Made by a program: the position numbers and the translations under genes. The notes under the pieces were generated by a model. That model was not told the DNA's origin. It did no database searches and was given only the letters and a program-made list of their open reading frames with translations. From NCBI RefSeq assembly GCF_943846705.1, contig NZ_OX044366.1, forward strand, positions 558,001-622,000: a stretch of DNA of 64,000 bases, in the 5' to 3' direction. Below, one piece after another: positions 62,614-64,000 of the stretch. This DNA is from an uncultured Pseudomonas sp. (lineage in GTDB: Bacteria; Pseudomonadota; Gammaproteobacteria; Pseudomonadales; Pseudomonadaceae). The stretch's first letter is position 1; each line of letters starts with the position of its first letter.

Positions 62614-62640
62614 AAAAAGCCGCCCACAAGCCGGCTTTTT
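62614..62640. terminator. Bidirectional terminator
   Basis: AAAAAGCCG (62614-62622) pairs with CGGCTTTTT (62632-62640), with A and T runs at the two ends. Confidence 0.85.
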
Positions 62641-62822
62641 TATTGCCTGAAGAAAACCAGCCAAGCGTACAAAACCCAGGAACGATAGCCTCCAGGCCAA
62701 GGCTCGCCTCAATATCCACGTCACGCCCAGGCAGACGCCAAAGCCGGCAAAGGCACCTCTACACACGCCTATGCGCCTATGTAGAGGTGCCTGAAACCCA
62801 GCCAGCAGGTGCTGATCAGTGC

Positions 62823-63665
62823 TTATTCGGAAAACAGTTCTTTAACCGGGAACAAGTTATCGAAGGCTGGGGCTGTTTTCATGGCTTTGGCTTGGAAGGT
62901 TTTGAGCATGTCATTGGGGCGGAACATGCCGGACTGCCAGGTGGCCATATACTTCAAGCTGTCTTCTACGCTGTGGTCGCGGCTGTAGTTGAGCATTTCC
63001 TTACAGCCACTGACTGCCAGTGGTGAATGTTGGGCAATCTGCTGGGCGATGGCCATGACGCCTGCAAGCATGGCCTCCTGAGTCTCGTACACCTCATTGA
63101 CGAAACCCAGCGCCTTGGCCTCGGCCGCGCTGAATTTGCGGCCGGTGTAGGCCAGTTCGCGCACCACCCCTTGCGGCAGCAGCTTGGGCAGGCGCTGCAA
63201 GGTGCCTACATCCGCCGTCATACCCAGCTCGGTTTCCTTGATGGTGAAGTAGGCGTCGGCGCTGCAATAGCGGCTATCTGCGGCGCAAACCATATCCAGT
63301 GCGCCACCGATGCAACCGCCTTGAATCGCTACCAGCACCGGTACGCGGATCTCTTCGAGGGAGCTGAGGGTGGCTTGCAGTTGCAGGACAGTGCGGCGCA
63401 AGTTTTCCGCCATGCGGCCCGGATCACCGCCCATAGGAACGGCTTTCGGGTTAGTGAATACCCCTAAGTCCATGCCCGCAGAGAAGTGCTTGCCGGTGGA
63501 GGAAATAACGATGGCCCGCGCCTCACCCGAGGCCTCTATCTCGCGCATGCACTGCGGCAGCTCAAGCCAAAAATCGGTATTCATCGAATTGAGCGCATCT
63601 GGGCGACAAAGCTGCACGTGAGCGACGCGATCGTTCAGGCTGACGTTAAAACTTTTGTAAGACAT
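62823..63665 (-). CDS. Crotonase-family dienoyl-CoA isomerase-like enzyme
   Basis: A 280-residue enoyl-CoA hydratase/isomerase superfamily protein. Oxyanion-hole segments are KHFSAGMDLG and GGCIGGALDMVCAADSRYCS; the catalytic acid pair lies in ETELGMTADVGTLQRLPKLL, whose Glu and Asp fit delta(3,5)-delta(2,4)-dienoyl-CoA isomerase better than plain hydratase. It acts in beta-oxidation of unsaturated fatty acids. It is divergent from the TetR gene at 63765, which probably represses it through the two inverted repeats in the 99-base gap. Confidence 0.88.
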   Translation of the reverse strand: MSYKSFNVSLNDRVAHVQLCRPDALNSMNTDFWLELPQCMREIEASGEARAIVISSTGKHFSAGMDLGVFTNPKAVPMGGDPGRMAENLRRTVLQLQATLSSLEEIRVPVLVAIQGGCIGGALDMVCAADSRYCSADAYFTIKETELGMTADVGTLQRLPKLLPQGVVRELAYTGRKFSAAEAKALGFVNEVYETQEAMLAGVMAIAQQIAQHSPLAVSGCKEMLNYSRDHSVEDSLKYMATWQSGMFRPNDMLKTFQAKAMKTAPAFDNLFPVKELFSE

Positions 63666-63702
63666 AGAGGCACCTTAGAGAGGGCGGTATATTGGCCACA
63701 TA

Positions 63703-63742
63703 TTGACGCCGTCAAGATATAAGGGCCATCCTGACACTGTCA
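63703..63742. promoter_or_regulatory. Two TetR-type operators
   Basis: TTGACGCCGTCAA (63703-63715) and TGACACTGTCA (63732-63742) are short odd-length palindromes sharing TGAC-N3-GTCA, between the divergent crotonase and TetR genes. Confidence 0.75.
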
Positions 63743-63764
63743 AGTTAGCGGGGAACGCGCAGTA

Positions 63765-64000
63765 ATGAGCAGCAGCACATCGGATTACCATCACGGCAAC
63801 CTGCGCCAAAGCCTGCTTGAGGCCAGTATCAAGCTGCTGGATAACGAAGGCTTTGATGCCCTCTCGCTCCGCCGCTTGGCCGAAGAAGTTGGCGTGTCAC
63901 GGCAAGCGCCATACCACCACTTCAGAGACAAACAGGCGTTACTGGCGGCGATTGGTGAGGAGGGTTTCTCACGGCTCAATCAAATACTCGCCATCGTCAC
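63765..64000 (+). CDS. TetR-family regulator (partial, N-terminus)
   Basis: ATG at 63765 opens a frame that runs off the right edge (78 residues seen). It has the TetR helix-turn-helix: GNLRQSLLEASIKLLDNEGF, LRRLAEEVGVSRQAPYHHF, RDKQALLAAIGEEGF. The ribosome site is weak (GGGGAACG). It is divergent from the crotonase gene with palindromic operators between, so it likely controls fatty-acid breakdown and itself. Confidence 0.88.
   Translation, partial: MSSSTSDYHHGNLRQSLLEASIKLLDNEGFDALSLRRLAEEVGVSRQAPYHHFRDKQALLAAIGEEGFSRLNQILAIV

Larger units (their letters stand above)
62177..62822. other. Gap with tandem repeats, possible island edge
   Basis: No gene supported. Holds an 11-bp direct repeat (62542), an AT-rich stretch (62563-62612) and a bidirectional terminator (62614). 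GC content and gene content change to ordinary metabolism after it. Confidence 0.5.

Noticed and set aside
62359..62766. 135-residue minus-strand frame over the repeat and terminator
   Set aside because: It crosses a strong bidirectional terminator and an AT-rich stretch and has no protein-like pattern.
1..64000. CRISPR arrays, tRNA, rRNA and IS elements
   Set aside because: I saw no regularly spaced repeats, no tRNA cloverleaf or rRNA sequence, and no transposase or terminal inverted repeats of IS type.

Overview
The window looks like a chromosomal or plasmid-borne accessory region of a Pseudomonas-like gammaproteobacterium. The basis is three OprD-family porins, an OprP/OprO-type porin, CzcRS- and CopRS-type two-component systems, PtrA-like periplasmic proteins and a Pseudomonas-style CadR/CadA pair. 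I saw no rRNA, tRNA or CRISPR array, and no integrase, relaxase or conjugation gene inside the window.

Layout. (1) 1-8.6 kb is mobile-element backbone: an unrecognised AT-rich partial gene, a perfect 38-bp palindrome, an AlpA-type regulator with a DUF3987 (YfjI-like) protein, then a plasmid/ICE-type recombination block (DUF932, YqaJ nuclease, recombination-directionality-factor-like protein, RadC/JAB protein) whose genes are separated by hairpins, and an XRE regulator. (2) 8.6-12.7 kb, minus strand: copper two-component system copRS followed by a small unknown gene, an AraC regulator and a membrane fatty-acid/sterol hydroxylase. (3) 12.7-17.8 kb, plus strand: copper cassette with a PtrA-like protein, two tandem cupredoxins with duplicated leaders, a DUF2933 protein, a copper P-type ATPase and a CopZ chaperone. 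(4) 17.9-22.1 kb, minus strand: a defence insert, an AAA-ATPase plus subtilisin-like protease pair (IetAS type) behind a DUF6088/AbiEi-like antitoxin with a palindromic operator. (5) 22.2-29.5 kb: a second copper ATPase of different base composition under a CueR-type promoter, a DUF3302 protein, a decayed bufferin gene, cadR/cadA, a DUF3703 protein and a broken downstream gene. (6) 29.8-46.2 kb: OprD porin, PtrA-like protein, czcCB-PII-czcA, czcRS, a second OprD, a LysR regulator, an OprP-like porin, a MerR remnant and a tiny YHYH protein. (7) 46.3-50.8 kb: nickel/cobalt module (CsoR-family regulator, RcnA, YqaA, TraX) divergent from a HupE-type module. (8) 51-53.5 kb, minus strand: YkvA protein, then a complete bufferin operon bufA-bufB-bufC (copper-buffering modified peptide). 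(9) 53.7-61 kb: PtrA-like protein, copper operon copA(multicopper oxidase)-M/H-rich peptide-copB-cytochrome c-DUF411, third OprD, fourth PtrA-like protein. (10) 61.2-62.6 kb: an inovirus Gp2/YfjJ-like replication protein and tandem 11-bp repeats that may mark the edge of the island. (11) 62.8-64 kb: a crotonase divergent from a TetR regulator, which looks like ordinary backbone.

The genes work together as a multi-metal resistance island: cytoplasmic export (two copper ATPases, CadA, RcnA), trans-envelope export (CzcCBA), periplasmic oxidation and sequestration (CopA, CopB, cupredoxins, bufferin, M/H-rich peptides) and porin replacement. Several operons carry the same short upstream box (TGAC-N2-GAAA-TTACA or close variants), which suggests a shared CopR/CzcR-type regulon. 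An anti-phage system sits between the two copper ATPase cassettes. The least explained items are the bufferin operon with its dead paralog, the HupE/anchor module, the 38-bp palindrome, and the four-member PtrA-like family.
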